From the NCBI RefSeq assembly GCF_001870675.1, contig NZ_MEHT01000001.1:1-64000 (forward strand): 64,000 nucleotides of DNA, given 5' to 3'. Within the stretch, counting starts at the first letter, position 1, and each line of letters begins with the position of its first letter. Source of the stretch: Roseinatronobacter thiooxidans. GTDB taxonomy: Bacteria > Pseudomonadota > Alphaproteobacteria > Rhodobacterales > Rhodobacteraceae. Below the pieces are notes generated by a model that made no database searches, was not told the origin of the DNA, and saw only the letters and a list, made by a program, of their open reading frames with translations. Shown piece after piece: positions 1-8,213 of this stretch. The position numbers and the translations under genes are program-made.

Positions 1-206
1 AACATTCACCGCAAGAGAGAAATCACCTTCAATGCCAAAAAAGTTCAGACCACCCAAAACTCCCTTTAAAACTTGGTATTTCGCCATGCGCGCCATCATC
101 GGGGCACATGCATGGTAGTGGACAGGGTTTGATCTGTGTCACATCATGTTTTCTGCAAGTGTCTTAGGATGACGTGACACATACATGCAGATGCAAAGGG
201 AGCGAG

Positions 207-653
207 ATGATGAAAAACAAGGTATTTGCGGCACTTGCCGCGATGGCGCTGGCCACACCCGCCCTTGGGGACGGGTTTTACACTGTCGATGTCGATGCGG
301 AATTCGAGGATGTCGTCTTCAATGTAGAGATGGCCATCACGAATCAAGGCCTGGTGATTGATGACATAAGCTATGTCGGCCAGATGCTGGAGCGCACGAA
401 AGAAGATGTGGGCGGGGGTAAAGACCTGTTCACCGATGCGCGCATCTTTTCTTTCTGTTCGGCCTCACTCTCGCGCGAGGTGATGGAAGCGAAGCTGCGC
501 AACATCCAGTTCTGCCCCTATAACGTCTATGTCTATCAGTCGGCCGAAGACGGGGCACCTGTTGTGGTAGGTTACCGCGAATTCAACGAGCCGACCATGC
601 GCAGCATCAATTACCTGCTGCAACAGATCGTTGCGGAAGCAGCTGGAAACTGA
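207..653 (+). CDS. DUF302-family exported protein
   Basis: A protein of about 148 residues. It begins with a Sec-type signal peptide: two Met, a short basic stretch (KNK), then a hydrophobic run ending near ATPALG. The mature part resembles DUF302 proteins, which are small alpha/beta domains of unknown biochemical role found in the periplasm or cytosol. An ATG lies 33 nt further upstream, but AAAGGGAG at about 195-202 sits directly before the tandem ATGATG at 207/210, so the start is placed there. Cysteines occur in the middle (FSFCSAS and IQFCPYN) and could form a disulfide after export. It stands alone, with a weak hairpin after it. Family assignment is by overall resemblance, and no function is claimed. 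Confidence 0.75.
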   Translation: MMKNKVFAALAAMALATPALGDGFYTVDVDAEFEDVVFNVEMAITNQGLVIDDISYVGQMLERTKEDVGGGKDLFTDARIFSFCSASLSREVMEAKLRNIQFCPYNVYVYQSAEDGAPVVVGYREFNEPTMRSINYLLQQIVAEAAGN

Positions 654-660
654 TGGATCA

Positions 661-683
661 GGGCCAGATGCCCGGTCTGGCCC
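661..683 (+). terminator. weak hairpin after the DUF302 gene
   Basis: GGGCCAGA and TCTGGCCC form an 8-bp stem with a 7-nt loop just downstream of the stop at 653. Only a short T run (TTTT) follows, several bases later, so it is a poor intrinsic terminator or an RNA-stabilising hairpin. Confidence 0.35.
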
Positions 684-846
684 ACCATTTTGACACGTTA
701 TTGTTACTGGAAGGTTCGGGCAGTCGCGGCTTAGCAGGCGGCCCCCTTGCGTCAATGCCATTCACGATATTTTGGGGGCTAATCCGGCGGGGTATTTCAG
801 GCGTAGACAAGGCATCATCACGAAAGATGTAACCTTGGAGGTATCT

Positions 847-1332
847 ATGTTTAGAATGACCCTTAGCGCAGTCGCACTTGCAGGTGCAGTTGCAATCCCG
901 ACATTTGCAGTTGCAGACATGCACGAGCAGCCCGGCGATATTGTCGATATCGCAGCTGGCAATGAAACCTTTTCCACACTGGTCGCAGCGGTCACAGCCG
1001 CAGGGCTGGTTGACACGCTGAAAGGCGAAGGCCCCTTCACTGTGTTTGCCCCGACAGATGAGGCATTCGCCGCACTGCCAGAAGGCACTGTAGAAGCCCT
1101 GTTGGAAGACATTCCGACGCTGACGGCAATCCTGACCTACCATGTCGTGCCCGGAACAGTCATGTCCACCGATCTGGAAGATGGGATGATGGCGGAAACC
1201 GTGAATGGCGCATCTGTCACCATCGGTGTGGGTGAAACAGTCACAGTTGACGGTGCCAATGTGATTCAGGCCGATATCGAAGCCAGCAATGGCGTGATCC
1301 ATGTGATCGACGCAGTGATTCTGCCCGAATAA
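847..1332 (+). CDS. Secreted fasciclin (FAS1) domain protein
   Basis: A protein of 161 residues: a signal peptide of about 23 residues (cleavage near FAVADM), then a single FAS1 domain. The FAS1 H1 region is seen in [15 protein letters not shown] and the H2 region in [16 protein letters not shown]1 domains mediate adhesion or protein-protein contact outside the cytoplasm, and single-domain versions are common in marine alphaproteobacteria. The start is fixed by GGAGG 5-6 nt before ATG 847; the longer frame back to 772 has no such signal. It is monocistronic, with a strong terminator behind it. The ligand is unknown. Confidence 0.9.
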   Translation: MFRMTLSAVALAGAVAIPTFAVADMHEQPGDIVDIAAGNETFSTLVAAVTAAGLVDTLKGEGPFTVFAPTDEAFAALPEGTVEALLEDIPTLTAILTYHVVPGTVMSTDLEDGMMAETVNGASVTIGVGETVTVDGANVIQADIEASNGVIHVIDAVILPE

Positions 1333-1411
1333 GCCCTTTCGCCACCGCGCAGCCCCTATTGCGGCCTGTCACAGGGCACATCAGGGGTTGAGACGGAGCG
1401 GATAAGTTCAG

Positions 1412-1446
1412 AACTGGCAGGGCGCATCGCGTTCTGCCAGTTTTTT
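1412..1446 (+). terminator. Intrinsic terminator after the fasciclin gene
   Basis: AACTGGCAG pairs with CTGCCAGTT across a 13-nt loop and is followed by a run of T. It ends the fasciclin transcript before the MFS gene. Confidence 0.8.
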
Positions 1447-1570
1447 AATGCCCCCCAATCTGGCGCAACAGACACCACCACACCCCGTCTGAATGCACCA
1501 TTCCTGCATTGGCCCTTGTCAGCCCCTGCGCAGGCTGCCTTAGTATATGCATGAAACTGACGGGGGCCGG

Positions 1571-2932
1571 ATGTCACAGCAGCACAAACGCATTTGGGGG
1601 TGGTGGATGTTTGACTGGGCGAACCAGCCCTATAACATCTTGCTTCTGACCTTCGTCTTTGCGCCCTATTTCACATCCTTTGTGGCACCTGACCCCGTTA
1701 CCGGACAGGCCATGTGGGGCTGGATGCTGGCCATATCGGGGGTGCTGACGGCACTTTTTGCGCCCATATTGGGCGCGATTGCGGACAGTTCGGGTGCCAA
1801 GCGGCGTTGGATATTGCTTTGGTCGGCCATGTATGTTGCAGGTGCTGCCATGCTGTGGTGGGCTGTGCCCGATGCGGACCAGACCACGATTATCCTGATT
1901 CTTGTGGCCTTTGCCATTGGCATGGTGGGGCTGGAATACGGCATCGTCTTTACCAATGCTTTGCTGCCAACCCTTGGCACCCGCGAGAACTGGGGCAAAA
2001 TTTCGGGGACCGGCTGGGCCTTGGGCTATATTGGCGGGTTAATCTCTTTGTTCATCATGCTGCTGCTACTGGCCGAGAATGACAGCGGCGTGACCTTGCT
2101 GGGCATCGCCCCGATTCTGGGGCTGGACCCCGATTTGCGCGAAGGCACCCGCGCTGTGGGGCCCTTCACAGCACTTTGGTATATGGTCTTTGTCATTCCC
2201 TTTTTTGTCTGGGTCAAAGAACCCGCACGGCCCAAAGCCGCCGCTGGCGCAGTCAAACGCGGGCTGGCAGACCTGAAAGCAACCCTGCGCGCCCTGCCCG
2301 CACGGCGCAGCCTGTTTGCCTATCTTGGCTCCTCCATGATCTATCGGGATGCGCTGAATGGCATCTATGCTTTCGGGGGCATCTATGCGGCGGGCGTTCT
2401 GGGCTGGTCGATCATACAGATCGGGGTCTTTGGTATTCTGGCGGCGGCAGTGGGTGCCTTGGCCTGCTGGATCGCAGGCAAACTTGATTCGCGCTTTGGC
2501 CCCAAACCTGTGATTCTTGCCGCCATTGTGCTGCTGATCGTGGTTTGTACAATTATCGTCGGAACAGATCGCACTATGGTGGTGTTTGCGCCAATCGCGG
2601 ACGGGTCCAACCTGCCAGACATCATCTTCTACATCTGCGGCGCACTGATCGGCGCGGGTGGGGGCAGTCTGCAAGCCGCCTCGCGCACGATGATGGTGCG
2701 GCAGGCCGACCCTGCGCGCATGACCGAGGGGTTTGGCCTTTATGCGCTGTCGGGCAAGGCGCTGTCATTCGTGGCGCCTGCGCTGATCGCATTGGCCACA
2801 ACCCTGACGGAAAGCCAACGGCTGGGCGTCACACCCTTGATTGGGCTTTTTGTTATCGGGTTGGTCCTGCTACTATGGGTGAAACCCGAAGGAGAGCCAG
2901 AATTCCAATGCGTATCCCCCTCTTCGCCCTGA
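1571..2932 (+). CDS. MFS transporter, UMF1 (Atg22-like) family
   Basis: An integral membrane protein of about 453 residues with some 11-12 hydrophobic segments. The early motif MFDWANQPY is typical of the UMF1 branch of the major facilitator superfamily, related to the fungal vacuolar amino-acid exporter Atg22. The substrate in bacteria is not established. An ATG lies 24 nt upstream at 1547; the internal ATG at 1571 (MSQQHKR) is preferred because a G-rich stretch (GGGGGC) precedes it, but either is possible. The 3' end overlaps the start of mepA by 25 nt, so the two are probably cotranscribed and translationally coupled. Confidence 0.85.
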   Translation: MSQQHKRIWGWWMFDWANQPYNILLLTFVFAPYFTSFVAPDPVTGQAMWGWMLAISGVLTALFAPILGAIADSSGAKRRWILLWSAMYVAGAAMLWWAVPDADQTTIILILVAFAIGMVGLEYGIVFTNALLPTLGTRENWGKISGTGWALGYIGGLISLFIMLLLLAENDSGVTLLGIAPILGLDPDLREGTRAVGPFTALWYMVFVIPFFVWVKEPARPKAAAGAVKRGLADLKATLRALPARRSLFAYLGSSMIYRDALNGIYAFGGIYAAGVLGWSIIQIGVFGILAAAVGALACWIAGKLDSRFGPKPVILAAIVLLIVVCTIIVGTDRTMVVFAPIADGSNLPDIIFYICGALIGAGGGSLQAASRTMMVRQADPARMTEGFGLYALSGKALSFVAPALIALATTLTESQRLGVTPLIGLFVIGLVLLLWVKPEGEPEFQCVSPSSP

Positions 2933-3792
2933 TCCTTGCCTTTGCACCCCTGCCCGGTGCTGCGCAATCGCTGGCCAACCAGCTTTTCGGCGGGCATGCC
3001 CTGCCTTCGCTGCAACAGCCCCAAGCCATTGGTTCGTATGCCAAGGGCTGCGCGGCAGGGCTGGTGCGCCTGCCGGAAACCGGGCCGACATGGCAGGCCA
3101 TGCGCCTGTCGCGCAACCGCAATTGGGGGCACCCCGATGCGATTGCCTATGTGCAGGACCTGTCGCGCAAGGCCACGCAAATCGGATGGCGCGGCCTGTA
3201 TATCGGCGATATCAGCCAGCCGCGCGGCGGGCCGATGACTTCGGGCCATGCCAGCCACCAGATCGGGCTGGATATCGATATCTGGATGCTTCCCCCTGCG
3301 CGCCTGAACCTGACACAGGCAGAGCGCGAGTCGATCAGTTCCATCTCGGTGCGCACAGAAGACCAGCGCCGTATCAATTCCAACTGGACAGCCCAACACC
3401 GCGAGGTGATGAAGCAAGCCGCCCTTGACCCGCGCGTTGACCGCATTTTCGTGGCCGCAGCGGTAAAAATCGAGATGTGCAGAACCGCGACCCCCGCAGA
3501 TACACGCTGGCTTCAGAAAATCCGGCCAGCGGTGGGCCATAACTACCATTTCCATGTGCGCCTGAAATGCCCCCGCGGGGACAGCAACTGCGTGACGCAA
3601 ACCCCCAGCGTGGCAGAGCTGTCGAATGGGGGAAATGGCTGTGACGAGACATTGCAATGGTGGGTCACAGATTTTCTGAACCCGCCAAGACGCGAACGTA
3701 CCGAACCTGCCGCCCCCCGCAGCAGGCACCCGCGCGAATTCACGATGGCCGATCTTCCCGCCCTGTGCCAGCAGGTTGTGGCCTCAAACTGA
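2908..3792 (+). CDS. mepA: Penicillin-insensitive murein endopeptidase MepA (M74)
   Basis: A periplasmic metallo-endopeptidase of 294 residues that cuts D-Ala-meso-DAP cross-links in peptidoglycan. A signal peptide ends near PLPGAAQS. The zinc-site motifs of the LAS/M74 family are present: HASHQIGLDIDIW (His and Asp ligands) in the middle and NYHFHVRLKCP (HxH) later. Length fits the family. ATG 2908 has AAGGAGAG about 12 nt upstream, inside the end of the MFS gene, which indicates coupling. The pairing with an exporter may be incidental. Confidence 0.95.
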   Translation: MRIPLFALILAFAPLPGAAQSLANQLFGGHALPSLQQPQAIGSYAKGCAAGLVRLPETGPTWQAMRLSRNRNWGHPDAIAYVQDLSRKATQIGWRGLYIGDISQPRGGPMTSGHASHQIGLDIDIWMLPPARLNLTQAERESISSISVRTEDQRRINSNWTAQHREVMKQAALDPRVDRIFVAAAVKIEMCRTATPADTRWLQKIRPAVGHNYHFHVRLKCPRGDSNCVTQTPSVAELSNGGNGCDETLQWWVTDFLNPPRRERTEPAAPRSRHPREFTMADLPALCQQVVASN

Positions 3793-3895
3793 CAGGGTTG
3801 GAGGTGTTCATACTCGCGTAATGTATCGCACCCTCCCAAAAACCCGGCTTCTGGCCTACAAACATTGCCGCGTGAACGCGTGGCAACAAAAGCTT

Positions 3896-4888
3896 TCAAA
3901 GCCGAAGACGGTGCCCTTCATGGCGCAAATGGTTCATGACGCGCAGCAATTCCGCGCTTATGCCCGGCTCTGACAAGGCATGTCCGGCGACAGGCACCAT
4001 TTCCAGCCGCGACCGGCCCCAAGCGGAATGCAGGTTCCAAGCGGTTTGTGGCGGGCAGATCATGTCATAGCGCCCTTGAACAATCGTGCCCGGCACATCT
4101 TGCATGCGCTCAAGCCCGCGCATCAGCGCGCCATCCTCGCCCAGAAAGCACTTATTGGCGAAATAATGGTTTTCCAGCCGCGCAAAGGCGCGGGCATAGT
4201 CGCTTGGCGCGTCGCCAACCCCCAAGCCCCGCGTCTCGATCGAGGCGAGAGCATTTTCCCAGCGTGTCCAACTGCGGGCGAATCGGTTTTCTTCGTGTAG
4301 ATTGCCGCTGAACAACCGTCTGGAATAGGCGGCGATCAGGTCATCATGTTCATCTTCTGGCACGGGGCGGGTGAACTGTGCCCAGATTTCGGGAAAGAAG
4401 CGCGCCGCACCCCCACCATAAAACCAGTCCAATTCGGACTGCGTGCCCAGGAATACCCCCCGCAAGATCAGATAGGCAGCGCGGTCCGGGTGCGCTTGGG
4501 CATAGGCCAGCGACAATGTCGCGCCCCAACTGCCGCCAAACACCATCCAGCGCGAAATGCCCAGCGTTTCACGAATCAGCTCTATATCCGCAATCAGGTG
4601 CTGGGTGGTGTTGGCTGTGACCGACGCCGCAGGCTTGGAGCGCCCGCACCCGCGCTGGTCAAACAGCACCACCCTATAGGTGGCGGGGTCGAAAAACCGC
4701 CGCATGGTGGGGCTGCACCCGCCGCCGGGGCCGCCATGCAGAACCACGACCGGAATGCCATTCGGGTGGCCGGATTGTTCCACATAAACGCGGTGACCGT
4801 CCCCAACATCCAGAAGGCGCTGGTCGAACGGTTCGCAGATCGGATAAAGCGCCGATCCTGTGGTGTCATGTCCTGCTGACTTGTCCAT
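3896..4888 (-). CDS. pip: Prolyl iminopeptidase (alpha/beta hydrolase, S33)
   Basis: A cytoplasmic serine peptidase of 330 residues that removes N-terminal proline. Family hallmarks are the oxyanion motif HGGPGGGCSP, then DQRGCGRSKP, the nucleophile elbow GGSWGATLSL (Ser), an Asp in GRYDMICPP and the catalytic His in VAGHALSEPG. A longer frame runs to 5002, but its first 38 codons would overlap the divergent ubiG start and do not look like this family, so ATG 4888 (MDKSAG) is chosen. It diverges from ubiG with about 65 nt between starts. Confidence 0.93.
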   Translation of the reverse strand: MDKSAGHDTTGSALYPICEPFDQRLLDVGDGHRVYVEQSGHPNGIPVVVLHGGPGGGCSPTMRRFFDPATYRVVLFDQRGCGRSKPAASVTANTTQHLIADIELIRETLGISRWMVFGGSWGATLSLAYAQAHPDRAAYLILRGVFLGTQSELDWFYGGGAARFFPEIWAQFTRPVPEDEHDDLIAAYSRRLFSGNLHEENRFARSWTRWENALASIETRGLGVGDAPSDYARAFARLENHYFANKCFLGEDGALMRGLERMQDVPGTIVQGRYDMICPPQTAWNLHSAWGRSRLEMVPVAGHALSEPGISAELLRVMNHLRHEGHRLRL

Positions 4889-4953
4889 AGACTGACTATA
4901 TAGTGAGAAACGCGGGCCTGCCATGGGCATGTCACGAAAAAGCCGGAGGAAGC

Positions 4954-5691
4954 ATGTACACATCCACAATCGACCCCAGCGAAATTGCCAAATTCGAAGC
5001 AATGGCCGCTGAATGGTGGGACCCGAACGGGAAATTCAAGCCTCTGCACATGCTCAACCCGTGCCGGCTGGACTATATCACCCGGCAGATCGCCGCAGAA
5101 TTCGATCGTGACCTGACACAGCCCGCCCCCTTCAAAGGGCTGCGTGTGCTGGATATTGGCTGCGGGGGCGGGTTATTGTCTGAACCCATGGCGCGCTTGG
5201 GGGCAACTGTGGTGGGGGCGGATGCCGCTGAAGGCAACCTGCCTGTCGCCCGCTTGCACGCAGCACAACAAGGGCTGGAAATTGACTATCGCCACACCAC
5301 AGCCGAGGATCTGGCCGAGAGCGGCGCAGAGTTCGATGTGGTGCTGAACATGGAAGTGATCGAGCATGTGGCCGACCCGCTGGCCTATCTGACAGCGTGC
5401 CAAAACTTGCTGCGACCGGGCGGGTTGATGATCTGCTCGACCCTGAACCGGACCGCGAAAAGTTTTGCCATGGCGATTGTCGGGGCGGAGTACGTTATGG
5501 GCTGGCTGCCCAAAGGCACACATGAATGGGCGAAATTCATCACGCCGGATGAACTGTATGCGCTGATCCGCAATGCAGGGCTGGTCCCTGTGGACCGTAA
5601 GGGGTTTGTGTTCGACAAGCTGTCTTGGGGCTGGTCGATTTCCGAACGGGATATGTCGGTGAATTATGTCACAGCTTCGGTCAAGCTGTGA
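4954..5691 (+). CDS. ubiG: Ubiquinone biosynthesis O-methyltransferase UbiG
   Basis: A SAM-dependent methyltransferase of 245 residues that carries out both O-methylation steps of ubiquinone synthesis. The N-terminus [19 protein letters not shown] is the UbiG signature. Motif I of the SAM site is [19 protein letters not shown], and the substrate-side motif is [17 protein letters not shown] lies 3 nt before ATG 4954, which sets the start. A 3'-end element shared with leuC follows between it and the convergent uppP. Two more quinone genes, ubiB and ubiE, lie about 22 kb downstream. Confidence 0.96.
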   Translation: MYTSTIDPSEIAKFEAMAAEWWDPNGKFKPLHMLNPCRLDYITRQIAAEFDRDLTQPAPFKGLRVLDIGCGGGLLSEPMARLGATVVGADAAEGNLPVARLHAAQQGLEIDYRHTTAEDLAESGAEFDVVLNMEVIEHVADPLAYLTACQNLLRPGGLMICSTLNRTAKSFAMAIVGAEYVMGWLPKGTHEWAKFITPDELYALIRNAGLVPVDRKGFVFDKLSWGWSISERDMSVNYVTASVKL

Positions 5692-5697
5692 CGGTGT

Positions 5698-5724
5698 ATT
5701 TGAGTATTTTTGGCAAGAAAATGC
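5698..5724 (-). other. 3'-end element after uppP (TTTTCTTGC-N2-AAAATACTC)
   Basis: Read on the minus strand, TTTTCTTGCCAAAAATACTC starts a few bases after the uppP stop codon. Almost the same word (TTTTCTTGCTTAAAATACTC) starts at the leuC stop at about 43048. Eighteen of 20 positions agree. I associate this word with gene ends in Rhodobacteraceae, but I know of no assigned function. Confidence 0.5.
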
Positions 5725-5727
5725 AGG

Positions 5728-6531
5728 CTAGCTATAGGCAATCCCCAACAGGATGACGCCAAGCGCAAGCCGGTAGATTACATAAGGTGTGAAGCTGACC
5801 GAGCGCAGAAGTTTCATCATGAAGACCAGCGCCGCCCAAGCCGCGAAGAAGGAAATCACCGCGGCAATGGCGCCGTCGCGCGCGGCTTGCCAGTCGGCAA
5901 TGCGGACCACGTCAATGCCCAGCAATGCGCCCGAGGCGATGATCGTGGGGATGGACATGAGCATTGACAGTTTCGCTGCATCATGGCGGCCATAGCCCAA
6001 GGTCCGCGCGCCAGAGATCACGATACCCGAACGCGAGGTGCCGGGGATAAGCGCGATGGCCTGCCACAGGCCCAGATACAGGGCGTGTTTCATCGTCCAG
6101 CCTTCGGCAGTGCGCGTCTGCGGCCCCATACGGTCTGTCAGATACAGGACAATGCCGAAGATGATCATCATCCAGCCGATCACGGCGACACTGCGCAGCA
6201 AGTCCATCACGCCCAGAAGTTTGAAGATCAGCCCTAGGATTATCACAGGGATGGTTGCGATGATCAGGCACAGAGCCAGAAACCCGCCACGCGTTTCAAT
6301 CCGCCCGCGCCCCAGTTCGCGCAGACCGCGCGCGGCAAGGCCGACATCTTGGCGGAAATACCAGCAGACCGCGAACAGCGTGCCGACATGCACCGCCACA
6401 TCTATGACAAGGCCCTGATCCTCCAGCGAGGTCAGGGCGGGCAGCAAAATCAGATGTCCTGATGAAGATACCGGCAGGAACTCTGTGACGCCCTGAATGA
6501 CCGCCAGCAGGAACAGATGGAAGAGTGGCAT
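5728..6531 (-). CDS. uppP: Undecaprenyl-diphosphatase UppP (BacA)
   Basis: A polytopic inner-membrane protein of 267 residues. It dephosphorylates undecaprenyl pyrophosphate to recycle the lipid carrier of cell-wall synthesis, and overexpression gives bacitracin resistance in other species. The two family signatures are present: VTEFLPVSSSGHL near the N-terminus and PGTSRSGIVISG at about residue 170. ATG 6531 (MPLFHLF) has AGAGG a few bases upstream; the ATG at 6555 would sit inside that ribosome-binding region's leader. It is divergent from gltD and convergent with ubiG. Confidence 0.95.
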   Translation of the reverse strand: MPLFHLFLLAVIQGVTEFLPVSSSGHLILLPALTSLEDQGLVIDVAVHVGTLFAVCWYFRQDVGLAARGLRELGRGRIETRGGFLALCLIIATIPVIILGLIFKLLGVMDLLRSVAVIGWMMIIFGIVLYLTDRMGPQTRTAEGWTMKHALYLGLWQAIALIPGTSRSGIVISGARTLGYGRHDAAKLSMLMSIPTIIASGALLGIDVVRIADWQAARDGAIAAVISFFAAWAALVFMMKLLRSVSFTPYVIYRLALGVILLGIAYS

Positions 6532-6596
6532 GGGAAACCTCTTTTGATCGCGCATAGCCTAAAGGCATTCTGTCGGAAGTGGAATTCGCAATATAA

Positions 6597-6611
6597 GTCA
6601 GCCATACTGAC
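6597..6611. promoter_or_regulatory. Dyad site 1, GTCAG-N5-CTGAC
   Basis: GTCAGCCATACTGAC is a perfect 5+5 inverted repeat, preceded by AATATAA and followed by AT-rich DNA. It lies 66 bp from the uppP start and 129 bp from the gltD start. It is a near copy of site 2, with centres 74 bp apart, which is close to seven helical turns. It looks like the operator of a dimeric regulator. Confidence 0.5.
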
Positions 6612-6670
6612 ATATTAAATGCAAATTCTGTGGGGAAAGCCGCGCTTCGCTGCATAATTTCTGAATATAG

Positions 6671-6712
6671 GTCAGTATTTCTGACTTTTCATGCGCGGGT
6701 GCATTGTATAAA
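6671..6712 (+). promoter_or_regulatory. Dyad site 2 and likely -10 of gltD
   Basis: GTCAGTATTTCTGAC (6671-6685) repeats the dyad of site 1, including its flank (AATATAG before, CTGACTTTT after). TATAAA at 6707-6712 is a good -10 for gltD, 27 bp before the start codon. The matching -35 would fall at about 6684-6690, at the right edge of the dyad, where I see no TTGACA. A regulator bound there could recruit or block polymerase. Confidence 0.5.
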
Positions 6713-6739
6713 AGACAAAAAAATTCTGGAGGATCAGCC

Positions 6740-8182
6740 ATGGCGAAACAGCAAATGCTCCGCTTCGTGAAGGTCGGCAAAGAGATGCCTGAAAAGCGTC
6801 CGCCGAATTTGCGGTCGGAAGATTTTAACGAAATCTATGCCGAATACGCGGAAGAAAAAGCTGCCGATCAGGCGGGCCGCTGCAGCCAGTGTGGTGTGCC
6901 TTATTGCCAAAGCCATTGCCCGCTGCACAACAACATTCCCGACTGGTTGATGATGACCGCAACTGGCCGGTTGGAAGAAGCCTATGAGCTGAGCCAGGCC
7001 ACCAACACCTTCCCCGAGATTTGCGGCCGCATCTGCCCGCAAGACCGTTTGTGCGAAGGCAATTGCGTGATTGAACAGGCGGGCCACGGCACCGTAACCA
7101 TCGGTTCAGTCGAGAAATACATCACCGATACGGCATGGGAAAAAGGCTGGGTCAAGCCGATTGCCCCTGCGTCCGAGCGGGGCGAGTCGGTCGCCGTGAT
7201 TGGCGCGGGCCCCGGCGGGCTGGCGGCGGCTGATATGCTGCGCCGCGCGGGTATACAGGTGACTGTCTATGACCGCTATGACCGTGCAGGCGGGCTGATG
7301 ACCTATGGCATTCCCGGCTTCAAACTGGAAAAACCCGTTGTCATGCGCCGGATCGAGCAGTTGGAACAGGGCGGCGTTGAATTTGTCCTGAACTGCACTG
7401 TGGGCGAGGATATCACCTTTGACGCCATTCGCGGCAAGCATGATGCCGTGCTGATTGCCACAGGTGTGTATAAATCGCGCGATCTGACAGCACCCAATGC
7501 GAATGCCGCAGGCGTGGTCAAGGCGCTGGATTTCCTGACTGCCTCCAACCGCAAAAGCTTTGGCGATGATGTGCCGGAATTTGACAATGGCGATCTGGAT
7601 GCGCGCGGCAAGCGCGTCGTGGTTATTGGCGGGGGCGATACGGCCATGGATTGCGTGCGCACGGCTGTGCGGCAAGGCGCCACTTCGGTGCGTTGTCTGT
7701 ACCGGCGCGACCGCGAGAACATGCCCGGCTCGCGCCGCGAGACACAGAATGCCGAAGAAGAAGGTGTGGAATTCGTCTGGCTGTCCGCGCCATCTGGCTT
7801 TGTGACCGATGATGCGGGCAATCTGTCTGGCGTGCGCGTGCAGAAAATGCGTCTGGGCCAGCCCGATGCCACAGGCCGCCGCGCGCCCGAGGTGATTGAG
7901 GGCGCGGATTACACCGAGGAGTCCGACCTTGCCATCATGGCGCTGGGGTTCGAGCCAGAGGATTTGCCAAGCCTTTGGGGCGTGCCGGAACTGACGGTCA
8001 CGCGCTGGGGCACGATCAAGGCCAAGTTCAACACGCATGAAACCGACCTGCCCGGTGTGTGGGCTGTGGGCGATATCGTGCGCGGGGCCAGCCTTGTTGT
8101 CTGGGCAATCCGCGACGGGCGCGAAGCTGCGGAATCGATCCTGAGCTATCTTTCGGCCCCCGCACGGGTTGCGGCCGAATAA
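6740..8182 (+). CDS. gltD: Glutamate synthase (NADPH) small subunit GltD
   Basis: The 480-residue beta subunit of glutamate synthase. It moves electrons from NADPH through FAD and iron-sulfur clusters to GltB. An N-terminal cluster-binding region shows CSQCGVPYCQSHC and later CGRICPQDRLCEGNC. The FAD Rossmann motif is VIGAGPGGLAAADMLRRAG, and the NADPH-binding motif is VIGGGDTAMDC. GGAGGAT lies about 6 nt before ATG 6740 (MAKQQ), so the longer frame from 6704 is not used. gltB follows after 31 nt with no terminator, giving the order gltD-gltB. The promoter region carries two copies of a GTCAG-N5-CTGAC dyad. Confidence 0.97.
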   Translation: MAKQQMLRFVKVGKEMPEKRPPNLRSEDFNEIYAEYAEEKAADQAGRCSQCGVPYCQSHCPLHNNIPDWLMMTATGRLEEAYELSQATNTFPEICGRICPQDRLCEGNCVIEQAGHGTVTIGSVEKYITDTAWEKGWVKPIAPASERGESVAVIGAGPGGLAAADMLRRAGIQVTVYDRYDRAGGLMTYGIPGFKLEKPVVMRRIEQLEQGGVEFVLNCTVGEDITFDAIRGKHDAVLIATGVYKSRDLTAPNANAAGVVKALDFLTASNRKSFGDDVPEFDNGDLDARGKRVVVIGGGDTAMDCVRTAVRQGATSVRCLYRRDRENMPGSRRETQNAEEEGVEFVWLSAPSGFVTDDAGNLSGVRVQKMRLGQPDATGRRAPEVIEGADYTEESDLAIMALGFEPEDLPSLWGVPELTVTRWGTIKAKFNTHETDLPGVWAVGDIVRGASLVVWAIRDGREAAESILSYLSAPARVAAE

Positions 8183-8213
8183 TCCTTACTCCTTTGTCAA
8201 AGGAAGCTGAAGA

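Noticed and set aside
1-99. Minus-strand frame from ATG 99/96/87 running off the left edge (MARMAKYQVLKGVLGGLNFF...).
   Set aside because: Too short, no ribosome-binding site, codon use unlike neighbours; cannot be told from chance without the sequence to the left.
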